Below are positions 6,802 through 13,375 of a stretch of DNA of 16,176 nt, piece by piece. Each line of letters opens with the position of its first letter. Position 1 is the first letter of the stretch. The DNA comes from an uncultured Collinsella sp. Lineage in GTDB: Bacteria; Actinomycetota; Coriobacteriia; Coriobacteriales; Coriobacteriaceae. The stretch covers positions 1 to 16,176 of the forward strand of contig CAAENY010000076.1 of assembly GCA_900757465.1 (NCBI GenBank), given 5' to 3'. The notes below the pieces were generated by a model. The model ran no database searches and was not told the DNA's origin. It saw only the letters and a list, made by a program, of their open reading frames with translations. The translations under genes were made by a program, and so were the position numbers.

Positions 6802-8682
6802 CTAGGCAGCCTGAACAGAAGGCTGGCCCTCGTCGATAAAGAAGCGCTTGTACCACACTAGGAACACGAGCGGCGTATAGATCTTGCGCTGGAAATCGCC
6901 CTTGCCCGCAAAGTGCAGATCGAGCAGGTGCATGAGCTCGTCGGTATTGAAGAACTCACTTGCCCACGGCGCGGTGAAGTACTCCTTGACATAGTCGTAC
7001 CACTTTTGCTCGCGCAGCCAGTAGACAATCGGCACCGGGAAGCCCACCTTGGGACGGGTGGCCCACTCATCGGGCAGCGACTTGTTGGCAGCGTGGCGGA
7101 GTACCTGTTTGTTGCCGTTCTCGTTGATGCGGTAGCGGTCGGGAATGTGCTCGGCGAACTCCATGACTTTGCGGTCCAGGAAGGGCACGCGCAGCTCCAG
7201 CGAGTGCGCCATGCACATCTTGTCGGCCTTGAGCAGAATGTCGCCCGGGAGCCACATGTTCATGTCCAAGTACTGCTTCTTGACCAGCTCGGGCTGACCC
7301 TTCACGCGCGCATAGATGGGAGCGGCAAGCTCGAAGGCGCCATCGCCGGTGTTGTACTCGGGCTTGAGCACGCCGTCGACCTCGCGCTCCGGCCATACCA
7401 GAGCCTGTCCCAGGAACGACTTCTCGGGGATCTCGGCACCCTTGACCAGGAAGTTATGTCCCTTGAAGTACGGCATATGCAGCGCCAGGTTACCGAGCGC
7501 GCGACGGATGGGCAGCGGCACCATCTTTTTGTACTTGCGCACCGGGACCGTGTCCTCGTAGTAGGCGTAGCCGCCAAAGAGCTCGTCGGCGCCTTCGCCC
7601 GAAAGCACGACGGTGACGTCCTTGCGGGCCATCTCGGCCAAGAACCACAGCGGCACGGAAGACAGGTTGGACTGCGGCTCGTCCATGTGATACTGGATGT
7701 CCTCGAGCGCACCGAAGAACTCGTCGGCGGTAATCATCTTGCGGACGTTCTCGACGCCGAGCTTATCGGAAAGCTCCTTGGCGTAGTTGGTCTCGTTAAA
7801 GTTCTTGTAGTCAAAGCCCACCGAGAAGGTCTTGTCGGGCATGAGGCAAGCGGCGATGTAGCTGGAGTCGACGCCACCGGAGAGGAACGACGCGACCTTG
7901 ACGTCGGCGATACGATGGGCCTCGACGCTCTCGTGCACGACCTCGTCCAGCTCATCGACATACTCTTCGAACGGCTTCTCGACGGCAGAGTAATCGCAAT
8001 CCCAGTAGCGCTCGATGTTCATCTTGCCGGTCGGGATATCGACGGTAAAGTAGTGCGCCGGCGGCAGCTTGTAGACACCCTCGAAGAAGGTCTCCTCGGT
8101 TGCCGAATACTGCAGCGTCATGTACGGACGCAGGGCCTTTTTGTTGACCGCCTTGTGGAAGTGCGGGTAGTCCAAAAAGCTCTTGATCTCGGAACCAAAG
8201 AGCACGCCCGGAGCGCCGTCGCCCGCATCGGCCATGGGATAGTAGTAAAGCGGCTTGATGCCAAAGATGTCGCGGGCGCCAAAAAGCTTGTTCTTCTTTT
8301 TGTCCCAGATGACGAAGGCGTACATACCGCGCAAGCGATCGAGTACGGCCTCGCCCCACTCCTCGTAGCCGTGCAGGAGGCTCTCGGTGTCGGCGCCGCA
8401 GTGGAACTTGTAGCCCTTGGCCTCGAGCTCGGAACGGAGTTCTTGGAAGTTGTAGATCTCGCCGTTGAAGACAATGACGACGCTACCGTCCTCGTTGGCC
8501 ATGGGTTGGGCGCCAGCCTCGGTCAGGTCGAGGATCGACAGGCGGCGGAAGCCGAGGGCAACGCGGCCGTCGATAAACTGACCGCCCATGTCGGGACCGC
8601 GATGGACGATGCGGTCCATCATCTTGGTGAGCACCTCGGATTGGTTATCCGTCCCACCGACAAAACCGACAAAACCGCACAT
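6802..8682 (-). CDS. asnB: Asparagine synthetase (glutamine-hydrolysing)
   Basis: Makes asparagine from aspartate, glutamine and ATP in the cytoplasm. The 626-residue protein has the two-domain AsnB layout. The N-terminal glutaminase begins MCGFVGFVGG, with Cys2 as nucleophile after Met removal, and shows HRGPD (28-32), GFRRLSILD (44-52), NGEIYNF (73-79) and GADTESLL (96-103). The C-terminal synthetase has the pyrophosphate loop SFLSGGVDSS (265-274) and LSGEGADELFGGY further on. All key residues are intact. ATG 8682 follows a GAGGGGA ribosome binding site and is fixed by the essential Cys2. It is apparently monocistronic: a strong terminator follows and a divergent tRNA gene precedes it. Confidence 0.97.
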   Translation of the reverse strand: MCGFVGFVGGTDNQSEVLTKMMDRIVHRGPDMGGQFIDGRVALGFRRLSILDLTEAGAQPMANEDGSVVIVFNGEIYNFQELRSELEAKGYKFHCGADTESLLHGYEEWGEAVLDRLRGMYAFVIWDKKKNKLFGARDIFGIKPLYYYPMADAGDGAPGVLFGSEIKSFLDYPHFHKAVNKKALRPYMTLQYSATEETFFEGVYKLPPAHYFTVDIPTGKMNIERYWDCDYSAVEKPFEEYVDELDEVVHESVEAHRIADVKVASFLSGGVDSSYIAACLMPDKTFSVGFDYKNFNETNYAKELSDKLGVENVRKMITADEFFGALEDIQYHMDEPQSNLSSVPLWFLAEMARKDVTVVLSGEGADELFGGYAYYEDTVPVRKYKKMVPLPIRRALGNLALHMPYFKGHNFLVKGAEIPEKSFLGQALVWPEREVDGVLKPEYNTGDGAFELAAPIYARVKGQPELVKKQYLDMNMWLPGDILLKADKMCMAHSLELRVPFLDRKVMEFAEHIPDRYRINENGNKQVLRHAANKSLPDEWATRPKVGFPVPIVYWLREQKWYDYVKEYFTAPWASEFFNTDELMHLLDLHFAGKGDFQRKIYTPLVFLVWYKRFFIDEGQPSVQAA

Positions 8683-8733
8683 ATACTATCCCCTCTGCTG
8701 TTGCTGGGCATCAAATCGAATCAGTAGCTTTTG

Positions 8734-8739
8734 AGTATA
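8734..8739 (-). promoter_or_regulatory. Candidate -10 element for asnB
   Basis: TATACT on the minus strand would give a leader of about 45 bases before the asnB ATG. No good -35 is visible at 16-18 bp. The 187-base gap between asnB and the divergent tRNA must hold both promoters, which is the main support. Confidence 0.35.
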
Positions 8740-8850
8740 CCCGAGGGCGTAAAGAGGGGCGGAATGTTCAGGCAATCTCAACTGAATCAGCTCCGCTGTG
8801 ACACGCGCCGGTTACCTTTAATGGATATGAGGTGAATGGGGCGATTGTTT

Positions 8851-8859
8851 TGCTATACT
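8851..8859 (+). promoter_or_regulatory. Extended -10 promoter of tRNA-Val
   Basis: TGCTATACT matches an extended -10, and the spacing places initiation a few bases before the tRNA 5' end at 8870, typical for tRNA genes. A -35 is not obvious, which is tolerated by extended -10 promoters. Confidence 0.6.
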
Positions 8860-8869
8860 CTCTCCGCAC

Positions 8870-8945
8870 GGGCGATTGGCGCAACGGTTAGCGCAGGTGC
8901 TTTACACGCACAAGGCTGGGGGTTCGAATCCCTCATCGCCCACCA
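8870..8945 (+). tRNA. tRNA-Val (anticodon UAC), CCA encoded
   Basis: A complete 76-base cloverleaf. The acceptor stem GGGCGAT pairs with ATCGCCC, the D stem GCGC with GCGC, the anticodon loop is TTTACAC (anticodon TAC, read UAC), and the T arm has GGGGG and CCCTC around TTCGAAT. The genomic 3' end ACCA is present. The top pair of the anticodon stem is a G-A mismatch and the T stem has one G-T pair; both are tolerable. An extended -10 lies just upstream and a strong terminator ten bases downstream. It is the only plus-strand gene recognised in the window. Confidence 0.96.
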
Positions 8946-8955
8946 CTGAATTGTT

Positions 8956-8987
8956 AGGCCTCCAGCGATGGAGGCCTTTCTTTTTTT
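8956..8987 (+). terminator. Intrinsic terminator of tRNA-Val
   Basis: AGGCCTCC and GGAGGCCT form a perfect 8-bp stem around a 6-base loop, followed by TTCTTTTTTT. It begins ten bases after the tRNA CCA. Confidence 0.93.
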
Positions 8988-8989
8988 CA

Positions 8990-9020
8990 GGCCCATCGCA
9001 GAGGGATTCGAACCCGACAG
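8990..9020 (+). repeat. T-arm-like repeat, copy 1 (antisense to a tRNA T arm)
   Basis: The stretch contains GAGGGATTCGAACCC, the exact reverse complement of 15 bases of the upstream tRNA-Val T arm (8926-8934 region), preceded by GGCCCAT. A diverged copy lies at 9175-9204 in the same position relative to the second terminator. Flanking bases do not complete a full tRNA on either strand, so it is a fragment or repeat, not a gene. Confidence 0.75.
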
Positions 9021-9113
9021 GGTGCGGAGCTGAGGAAACGCGAAGCGTTTTCCAGCGCAGCACGCGAGGGCCGTAGGCCCGAAGCGAAAGCGGGCGGCGT
9101 CAGCCGCACGCGA
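9021..9113. repeat. GC-rich cluster of short hairpins
   Basis: Several stems follow one another: GGAAACGC with GCGTTTTCC (9034-9053, one bulge), GGGCC-GTA-GGCCC (9068-9080) and GCGGC-GTCA-GCCGC (9094-9107). An 8-base direct repeat GCACGCGA occurs at 9060-9067 and 9106-9113. AGGGTG before and CACCCCT after could pair and close the whole unit. No credible protein is encoded. It resembles a REP/MITE-like palindromic element lodged between two tRNA-derived segments. Confidence 0.6.
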
Positions 9114-9116
9114 CAC

Positions 9117-9132
9117 CCCTCATCGCCCACCA
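9117..9132 (+). repeat. Duplicated 3' end of tRNA-Val
   Basis: CCCTCATCGCCCACCA is identical to the last 16 bases of tRNA-Val (8930-8945), 187 bp downstream. It covers the 3' strand of the T stem, the acceptor 3' strand and CCA; no 5' tRNA half precedes it. Such 3'-end copies are typical scars of site-specific integration into tRNA genes, or of a decayed tandem tRNA. Confidence 0.85.
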
Positions 9133-9142
9133 TTGAGTTGGA

Positions 9143-9173
9143 AACGGTCCTCGAAAGGGGACCGTTTTTGTTT
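9143..9173 (+). terminator. Second strong intrinsic terminator after the tRNA-end copy
   Basis: AACGGTCCTC and GGGGACCGTT form a 10-bp stem (one G-T pair) capped by a GAAA tetraloop and followed by TTTGTTT. It stands ten bases after the duplicated tRNA end, as the first terminator does after the tRNA, but its stem sequence is unrelated. Confidence 0.9.
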
Positions 9174-9174
9174 G

Positions 9175-9204
9175 GGCCCATTTCATGGGATTCGAACCCG
9201 CCAG
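9175..9204 (+). repeat. T-arm-like repeat, copy 2
   Basis: GGCCCAT, then GGGATTCGAACCCG and CAG match copy 1 (8990-9020) with a few substitutions and one missing base. It follows the second terminator at the distance copy 1 follows the first (58 versus 60 bases from the tRNA 3'-end motif), so a unit of about 186 bp seems to have been duplicated in tandem and diverged. Confidence 0.7.
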
Positions 9205-9243
9205 CACGTCTGTCACAAAGGCCGTGGCCAAATAATGGCAAAA

Positions 9244-9422
9244 ATGAGTACTGCTACTTTGCTTGCAACATATAAAAAGATAGCGTTTGCGTAAGTTACG
9301 CAACATATGTCCATTATAAGGACTAACAGTTAGATCACAATCGTGCATTCATCGCCATTTCGACTTGCTATCTGGCCTTATTAGTCCGAAATTGCTGCTA
9401 CCAAATCGGTAGCAGTACTCAT
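9244..9422. repeat. Segment bounded by a perfect 14-bp inverted repeat
   Basis: ATGAGTACTGCTAC (9244-9257) is repeated inverted as GTAGCAGTACTCAT (9409-9422), with 151 bp between. Both arms read inward as ATG-AGT-ACT-GCT-AC, encoding MSTAT; the frames stop after 16 codons (plus strand) and 13 codons (minus strand) and have no ribosome binding site. The right arm also folds locally as CTGCTACC-AAATC-GGTAGCAG (9395-9415). No target-site duplication was found. It could be a MITE remnant, an invertible segment or the remains of two copies of one gene start. Confidence 0.65.
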
Positions 9423-9440
9423 ATTTAATGTTTTTTGACC

Positions 9441-9492
9441 AGCGGGTCTCCCTGCCTTAGCAAATCTAAGGCAAAACGGGCTCCAGACCGCT
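9441..9492. repeat. Multi-stem hairpin
   Basis: The outer stem AGCGG(G)TCT (9441-9449) pairs with AGACCGCT (9485-9492), then CCC (9450-9452) with GGG (9478-9480), then TGCCTTAG (9453-9460) with CTAAGGCA (9466-9473) around a CAAAT loop. It lacks a 3' T-run in either direction. It could be a structured RNA or a DNA-level repeat; I do not recognise a known family. Confidence 0.55.
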
Positions 9493-9557
9493 GAATCATG
9501 CCACATAGGGCACGCTCGCAGTCCGGAACCCGGTCCAAATTGAGTTATTGCGCCGCG

Positions 9558-10841
9558 TTAGACCAAGACACCCGACAGGATCTCGATCAGACTGTCCACG
9601 TCGGCTTCCTCGCAGACGAGCGGCGGCAAGAAACGCAGCGTATGAGCACCCGTAGCGTTAATCACGGCACCGGCGGCCAGCGCGCGGGCAACAATATCAT
9701 GCGCGTCGCCCGCGGCATCATCCAAATCGCAGCCGAGCATCAGGCCACGGCCACGCACCTCTACCACATGCGGAAGTTTAGCCAGCGCCTGCTCCATATA
9801 GGCACCCACCTTGGCAGCATGGTCGGCATAATCGCCGCGCACGAGCGCGGAGAGCGTCGCGGCACACGCCGTGATGGCCAGGCAGCTACCGCCAAAGGTC
9901 GAGCCGTGGTCGCCCGGCTTAAACACGTCGGCAATCCCCTTCTTTGCCACGACGGCACCCATGGGCACGCCGTCGGCAATGCCCTTGGCAAGGCTCATGA
10001 TGTCGGGCTCCACGCCATAGGTTTGGAACGCAAATGGCTTACCCGTGCGGAAGATACCGCACTGGACCTCGTCGGCGATAAGCACGGCGCCCACTTCGTG
10101 TGCCAGGTCGCGCGCTGCCGCCATAAACTCCTCGGTCATGGGGTGCACGCCACTCTCACCCTGGATCGGCTCGAGCATCACGGCACAAATCTCGCTCCCC
10201 AGCTGCTTAAAGATCGCACGCAGTTCATCGACATCGTTGGGCGTGCAGGCCACAAAGCCACCCGGCAGCGGGCGGAAGCTATCCTGCAGCCAATCCTGCA
10301 TGGTGGCGGCAATGGTCTCGAGCGTACGGCCGTGGAAGCCGCCGCGCATGCACACGATGGTGTTGCCGCCATTACCGGCACGCTTGGCGTACAGGCGCGC
10401 GAGCTTCATCGAGCCCTCGTTGGCCTCGGCGCCAGAGTTGGCAAAGAAGGTCTCCCAAACCTGCTCATCCGCAGCCGGGGCACCAAGAGCAGCTGCCGTG
10501 GTCTCATCGCCGGCGACAATGGCATCGGCAAGCACGCGCGCACCATCTACGTCGTCGTTAGCAAGCTTGGACAGCAGCGCCGCGACCTGTCCGCGCTGCT
10601 CAATGTAGAAGTAATTGGAGACATGCATGAGCTTTTTGGTCTGAACCTCGAGCGCCGAAAGCACTGCAGGATTTCCGTGACCTAGACTACACACGCCAAT
10701 ACCAGCGAGAAAGTCGAGATACTCACGACCATCGTCACCGATGAGCTTCATGCCGTGACCTTCGACAAACTCAACCGGTGAGCGGCCAAAGGTATGCATA
10801 ACGTAATGGAATTCGAGCGATTGCTGAGTTGCAAGTGACAT
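9558..10841 (-). CDS. argD: Acetylornithine aminotransferase
   Basis: PLP-dependent class III aminotransferase that converts N-acetylglutamate semialdehyde to N-acetylornithine using glutamate. The 427 residues show FLAGIGVCSLGHGNP (44-58), FFANSGAEANE (132-142), the FHGRTL loop (169-174), EPIQGESG (224-231), IADEVQCG (255-262) with Asp257, and the PLP lysine in SLAKGIADGVPMGA (Lys286). An insertion of about 30 residues (98-127, Ala/Asp-rich) precedes FFANSG and makes it longer than the usual ~400. ATG 10841 has AAAGG six bases upstream. It is the last gene of argC-argJ-argB-argD, 69 bases after argB. The related GABA or succinylornithine transaminase function is less likely in this operon. 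Confidence 0.94.
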   Translation of the reverse strand: MSLATQQSLEFHYVMHTFGRSPVEFVEGHGMKLIGDDGREYLDFLAGIGVCSLGHGNPAVLSALEVQTKKLMHVSNYFYIEQRGQVAALLSKLANDDVDGARVLADAIVAGDETTAAALGAPAADEQVWETFFANSGAEANEGSMKLARLYAKRAGNGGNTIVCMRGGFHGRTLETIAATMQDWLQDSFRPLPGGFVACTPNDVDELRAIFKQLGSEICAVMLEPIQGESGVHPMTEEFMAAARDLAHEVGAVLIADEVQCGIFRTGKPFAFQTYGVEPDIMSLAKGIADGVPMGAVVAKKGIADVFKPGDHGSTFGGSCLAITACAATLSALVRGDYADHAAKVGAYMEQALAKLPHVVEVRGRGLMLGCDLDDAAGDAHDIVARALAAGAVINATGAHTLRFLPPLVCEEADVDSLIEILSGVLV

Positions 10842-10858
10842 GGGATGCCTTTCGTTGG

Positions 10859-10872
10859 GCGCCGTACGGCGC
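10859..10872. repeat. Perfect 14-bp palindrome between argB and argD
   Basis: GCGCCGTACGGCGC is self-complementary and lies about 18 bases ahead of the argD start, near its ribosome binding site. In RNA it would form a short GC stem with a GTAC loop. It could influence processing or argD translation, but this is only inferred from position. Confidence 0.5.
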
Positions 10873-10910
10873 AGGGCTATGGGTGCAGGGACGCGACGAC
10901 CGCGGGTCAG

Positions 10911-11891
10911 CTAGACCGTCTGGAGTTTCTCGACCTCGTCGAGGTTCTCGGTCAGGCGCGCCGCAAACGTCGAAAGCGGGTGCGGATGCGTATCGAACTC
11001 GTAGGCCGTCTCGGTGGAATGGATCACGGTACCGACACCAGCATCGGTCAGCAGCTCCAGCAGCAGCGAATGCGGCGTGGTGCCGTTGATGATGTGCGCG
11101 CGGAACACACCGGCGGCAAGCGCATCGACAGCGGCGCGTAGCTTGGGAATCATGCCTTTGTCGACCTCGCCGCCGTAGAGCATTTCGTTAACCTCATCGA
11201 GCGTTAGGTTGGAGATAAGCGAGTCCTTGTCGCTAAAGTCCTTGTACAGGCCATCGACATCGGTCAAAAAGATCGCCTTATGCGCGTGGAGCGCCGCGGC
11301 AACGGCACCGGCGGCGGTGTCGGCGTTGATGTTGAAGAAACCGCCGTCCTCCCCCGCCGCGACGGTAGCGATGACGGGGATGTACTCGCTATCGAGTAAG
11401 CGCTCGATATAGTCGGTGTTGACGTGCGTCACTTTGCCCACGCGACCGAGCTCGGGGTCGAGCGGCTCGGCGATGAGCGTGCCGGCATCGCTGCCCGACA
11501 CGCCCACGGCCAGGTTGCCGTGGTGGTTGATGGCAGCAACCAGCTCCTGGTTGACCTTGCCACCCAGTACCTCGCGTACGATGTCCATGGTGGCAGGCGT
11601 AGTCACGCGCTGGCCGTTCTTAAACTCGACGGGGATGTCGTAGTGGCTGAGCGCCTCGTTGATGGCCTTGCCGCCACCGTGCACGATAACAGGGCGCATG
11701 CCGATAATCTTGAGCAGGACGATGTCGCTCATCACGTCACGACGCAGCTGCTCGTCGATCATGGCGGCACCGCCGTACTTGATAACAACCGTCTTACCGG
11801 TCAGGTTCTTAATCCACGGCAGCGCTTCGAACAGCAGCTGCGCGGTTGCTTCGTTGGATTCGCTCGAACGACAATCGCGTGCGAATTTCAT
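10911..11891 (-). CDS. argB: Acetylglutamate kinase
   Basis: Phosphorylates N-acetylglutamate, the second step of ornithine/arginine synthesis and usually the arginine-inhibited one. With the start at ATG 11891 (GAGG six bases upstream) the protein has 326 residues; the frame stays open further up to 11963, but those codons lack a ribosome binding site and resemble no ArgB. KYGGAAM (38-44), VHGGGK (70-75) and SGSDAGTL are the nucleotide- and substrate-binding motifs of the amino-acid kinase fold, and FFNINADTAAGAVA lies in the C-terminal half. About 30 extra C-terminal residues (from around AYEFDTH) exceed the usual ~295. The N-terminal segment before KTVVIKYGG could be the mobile helix found in arginine-sensitive hexameric enzymes. 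Confidence 0.94.
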   Translation of the reverse strand: MKFARDCRSSESNEATAQLLFEALPWIKNLTGKTVVIKYGGAAMIDEQLRRDVMSDIVLLKIIGMRPVIVHGGGKAINEALSHYDIPVEFKNGQRVTTPATMDIVREVLGGKVNQELVAAINHHGNLAVGVSGSDAGTLIAEPLDPELGRVGKVTHVNTDYIERLLDSEYIPVIATVAAGEDGGFFNINADTAAGAVAAALHAHKAIFLTDVDGLYKDFSDKDSLISNLTLDEVNEMLYGGEVDKGMIPKLRAAVDALAAGVFRAHIINGTTPHSLLLELLTDAGVGTVIHSTETAYEFDTHPHPLSTFAARLTENLDEVEKLQTV

Positions 11892-11972
11892 AATCTGCCT
11901 CGTCTTTCGTATCGTTATCGCGCCGTGCTCCGCTGTCCGCAATCGCGGCAAGATGCGCAGCATGCCCGGAAT

Positions 11973-13241
11973 CTAGGAACGGTAGTCGCCGTTGATGGAG
12001 ATGTACTCATGCGTGAGGTCGCAGGTCCACACGGTCGTTGCCGCGTCGCCTGCGCCCAGGTCGGCCGAGATCACGATCTCGGGCGCCTCGAAACGTCGTA
12101 GAGCCTCGTCCTCATCAAAGGGAACAGTCAGACCGTCGCGACAGACAGGCATGCCCATCATGTCGATGGAAACGTCTTCCTGATTAAACTTAACGCCGCA
12201 CTTGCCAAGCGCCATGGCAACACGGCCCCAGTTGCAGTCGTGGCCGGCGATGCAGGTCTTAACGAGCGGCGAGTTGGAAACGGCACGGGCGGCGATATCG
12301 GCCTCCTCGTCGTTCACGGCGCCGGTAACGTTGACCGTAACAAGCTTGGATGCGCCCTCACCATCGGCGGCGATATTGCGCGCCAGGCTCTCGCACACCT
12401 CGTGCACGGCAAATGCCAACTCGTCGAAGGCATCGGAGCCCTCGACGATAGGCTCGGCATCTGCGGCAGCGGCGCCGGAGGCAAGCATGATGCAGGTGTC
12501 GTTGGTCGAGGTGTCGGAATCGACCGTTACCTTGTTAAAGGTCTGCTTGACGGTCGAGAGCAGCAGGGCATGAAGTGCCGCAGGCTCGACGGGGGCATCG
12601 GTGGTGATAACCGCGATCATGGTGGCCATGTTGGGCATGATCATGCCCGAGCCCTTGCACATTCCGCCCACCGTATAGACATTGCCCGCATGACCCGCAG
12701 CCTCACTGACGTAGGTCACGGCATACTCCTTGGAGTGCGTGTCGGTCGTCATGATGGCGCGAGCGGCATCGGCGCCACCGTGGGCGGAGAGCGCCTCGTA
12801 GGCAGCAGGAATGGCGGTCTCAAACGTGTCGATCGGCAGAATCTGGCCAATCACACCCGTGGAGGCAACCAGAATCTGTTGAGGCTCGCAGCCGATGACC
12901 TGCGATGCGATGCTGCACGTCTCGCGCGCGCACGCAAGGCCGGTCTCACCCGTGGCGGCGTTGGCATTGCCAGAGTTGACCGAAACGCCGGCGATGATTC
13001 CGTAGCCCTTGTCGGCACCGCCCAGGTTGGCACGGCTCACCTGCACGGGCGCCGCGCAAAAGCGATTGGTGGTAAACACTCCAGCGCCGGGACAGGGTTT
13101 ATCGGGCACGACGAGCGCGTAATCCAGACGCTCGGGGTTCTTGCGGAACCCAGCGTGGATGCCTGCAGCCTTAAAACCAGCCGCAGCCGTAACGCCACCC
13201 TCGACGGCGCGAATCTTGATATCAATCAGGTCGGTATTCAT
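11973..13241 (-). CDS. argJ: Glutamate N-acetyltransferase / ornithine acetyltransferase (ArgJ)
   Basis: Transfers the acetyl group from N-acetylornithine to glutamate, recycling it; bifunctional members can also use acetyl-CoA. The 422-residue precursor has NSGNANA (89-95), STGVIG (127-132) and the self-cleavage site KGSGMIMPNMATM (196-208); cleavage before Thr207 gives the alpha and beta chains and the nucleophile. The C-terminal ISINGDYRS is typical. ATG 13241 has AAGGAG about 11 bases upstream and AGGG closer. It lies 134 bases after argC and 81 bases before argB. The presence of ArgJ points to the cyclic pathway; whether it is mono- or bifunctional cannot be read reliably from the sequence. 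Confidence 0.95.
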   Translation of the reverse strand: MNTDLIDIKIRAVEGGVTAAAGFKAAGIHAGFRKNPERLDYALVVPDKPCPGAGVFTTNRFCAAPVQVSRANLGGADKGYGIIAGVSVNSGNANAATGETGLACARETCSIASQVIGCEPQQILVASTGVIGQILPIDTFETAIPAAYEALSAHGGADAARAIMTTDTHSKEYAVTYVSEAAGHAGNVYTVGGMCKGSGMIMPNMATMIAVITTDAPVEPAALHALLLSTVKQTFNKVTVDSDTSTNDTCIMLASGAAAADAEPIVEGSDAFDELAFAVHEVCESLARNIAADGEGASKLVTVNVTGAVNDEEADIAARAVSNSPLVKTCIAGHDCNWGRVAMALGKCGVKFNQEDVSIDMMGMPVCRDGLTVPFDEDEALRRFEAPEIVISADLGAGDAATTVWTCDLTHEYISINGDYRS

Positions 13242-13323
13242 CGTCCCTACGACTCCTTATATCAAATAAAAAACGGACATCGGTTGGTGCGCCATGCCAG
13301 TCGTGATCATGAGACCAGCTTAA

Positions 13324-13339
13324 GAGTGGCGCCCCACTC
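13324..13339. repeat. Hairpin in the argC-argJ gap
   Basis: GAGTGG (13324-13329) and CCACTC (13334-13339) form a perfect 6-bp stem with a CGCC loop within the 134-base gap. No T-run follows in the minus direction, so a terminator is unlikely; it may be an mRNA processing or stability structure. No ARG-box-like site was seen in this gap. Confidence 0.4.
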
Positions 13340-13375
13340 GATGCCCGACTACCAAATCGTTAACAATCGAATGTG

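Larger units (their letters stand above)
9174..9557. other. Long gene-free spacer between argD and the tRNA region
   Basis: About 384 bases with no credible protein gene, visibly more AT-rich than the rest over 9220-9440. It starts with the second T-arm-like repeat (9175-9204) and holds the 14-bp inverted repeat pair (9244-9422), the interrupted palindrome TTGCGTAA-G-TTACGCAA (9287-9303), CTAAC-A-GTTAG (9323-9333), smaller pairings (AGATAGC 9278-9284 with GCTATCT 9367-9373; ATTTCG 9357-9362 with CGAAAT 9387-9392) and a multi-stem hairpin (9441-9492). No convincing argD terminator is seen in it. Confidence 0.7.

Noticed and set aside
8990..9020. Second tRNA gene on the minus strand using the TTCGAATCCC T-arm motif
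   Set aside because: Only the GGG/CCC part of the T stem pairs, and no acceptor, D or anticodon stems can be assembled from the flanking bases.
9013..9113. CRISPR array
   Set aside because: The short repeats are palindromic and irregular with no constant spacer length; only one 8-base direct repeat is found.
9244..9294. Small peptide gene MSTAT... of 16 codons
   Set aside because: No ribosome binding site or promoter, and the same start occurs inverted at the other arm with an unrelated continuation; treated as part of the repeat instead.
8853..9348. Minus-strand open frames across the tRNA region (84-87 residues, beginning around WAMRDSNPQP and GDEGCRVRL)
   Set aside because: These are antisense readings of the tRNA-Val gene and tRNA-derived repeats, a well-known source of spurious proteins; they lack ribosome binding sites.
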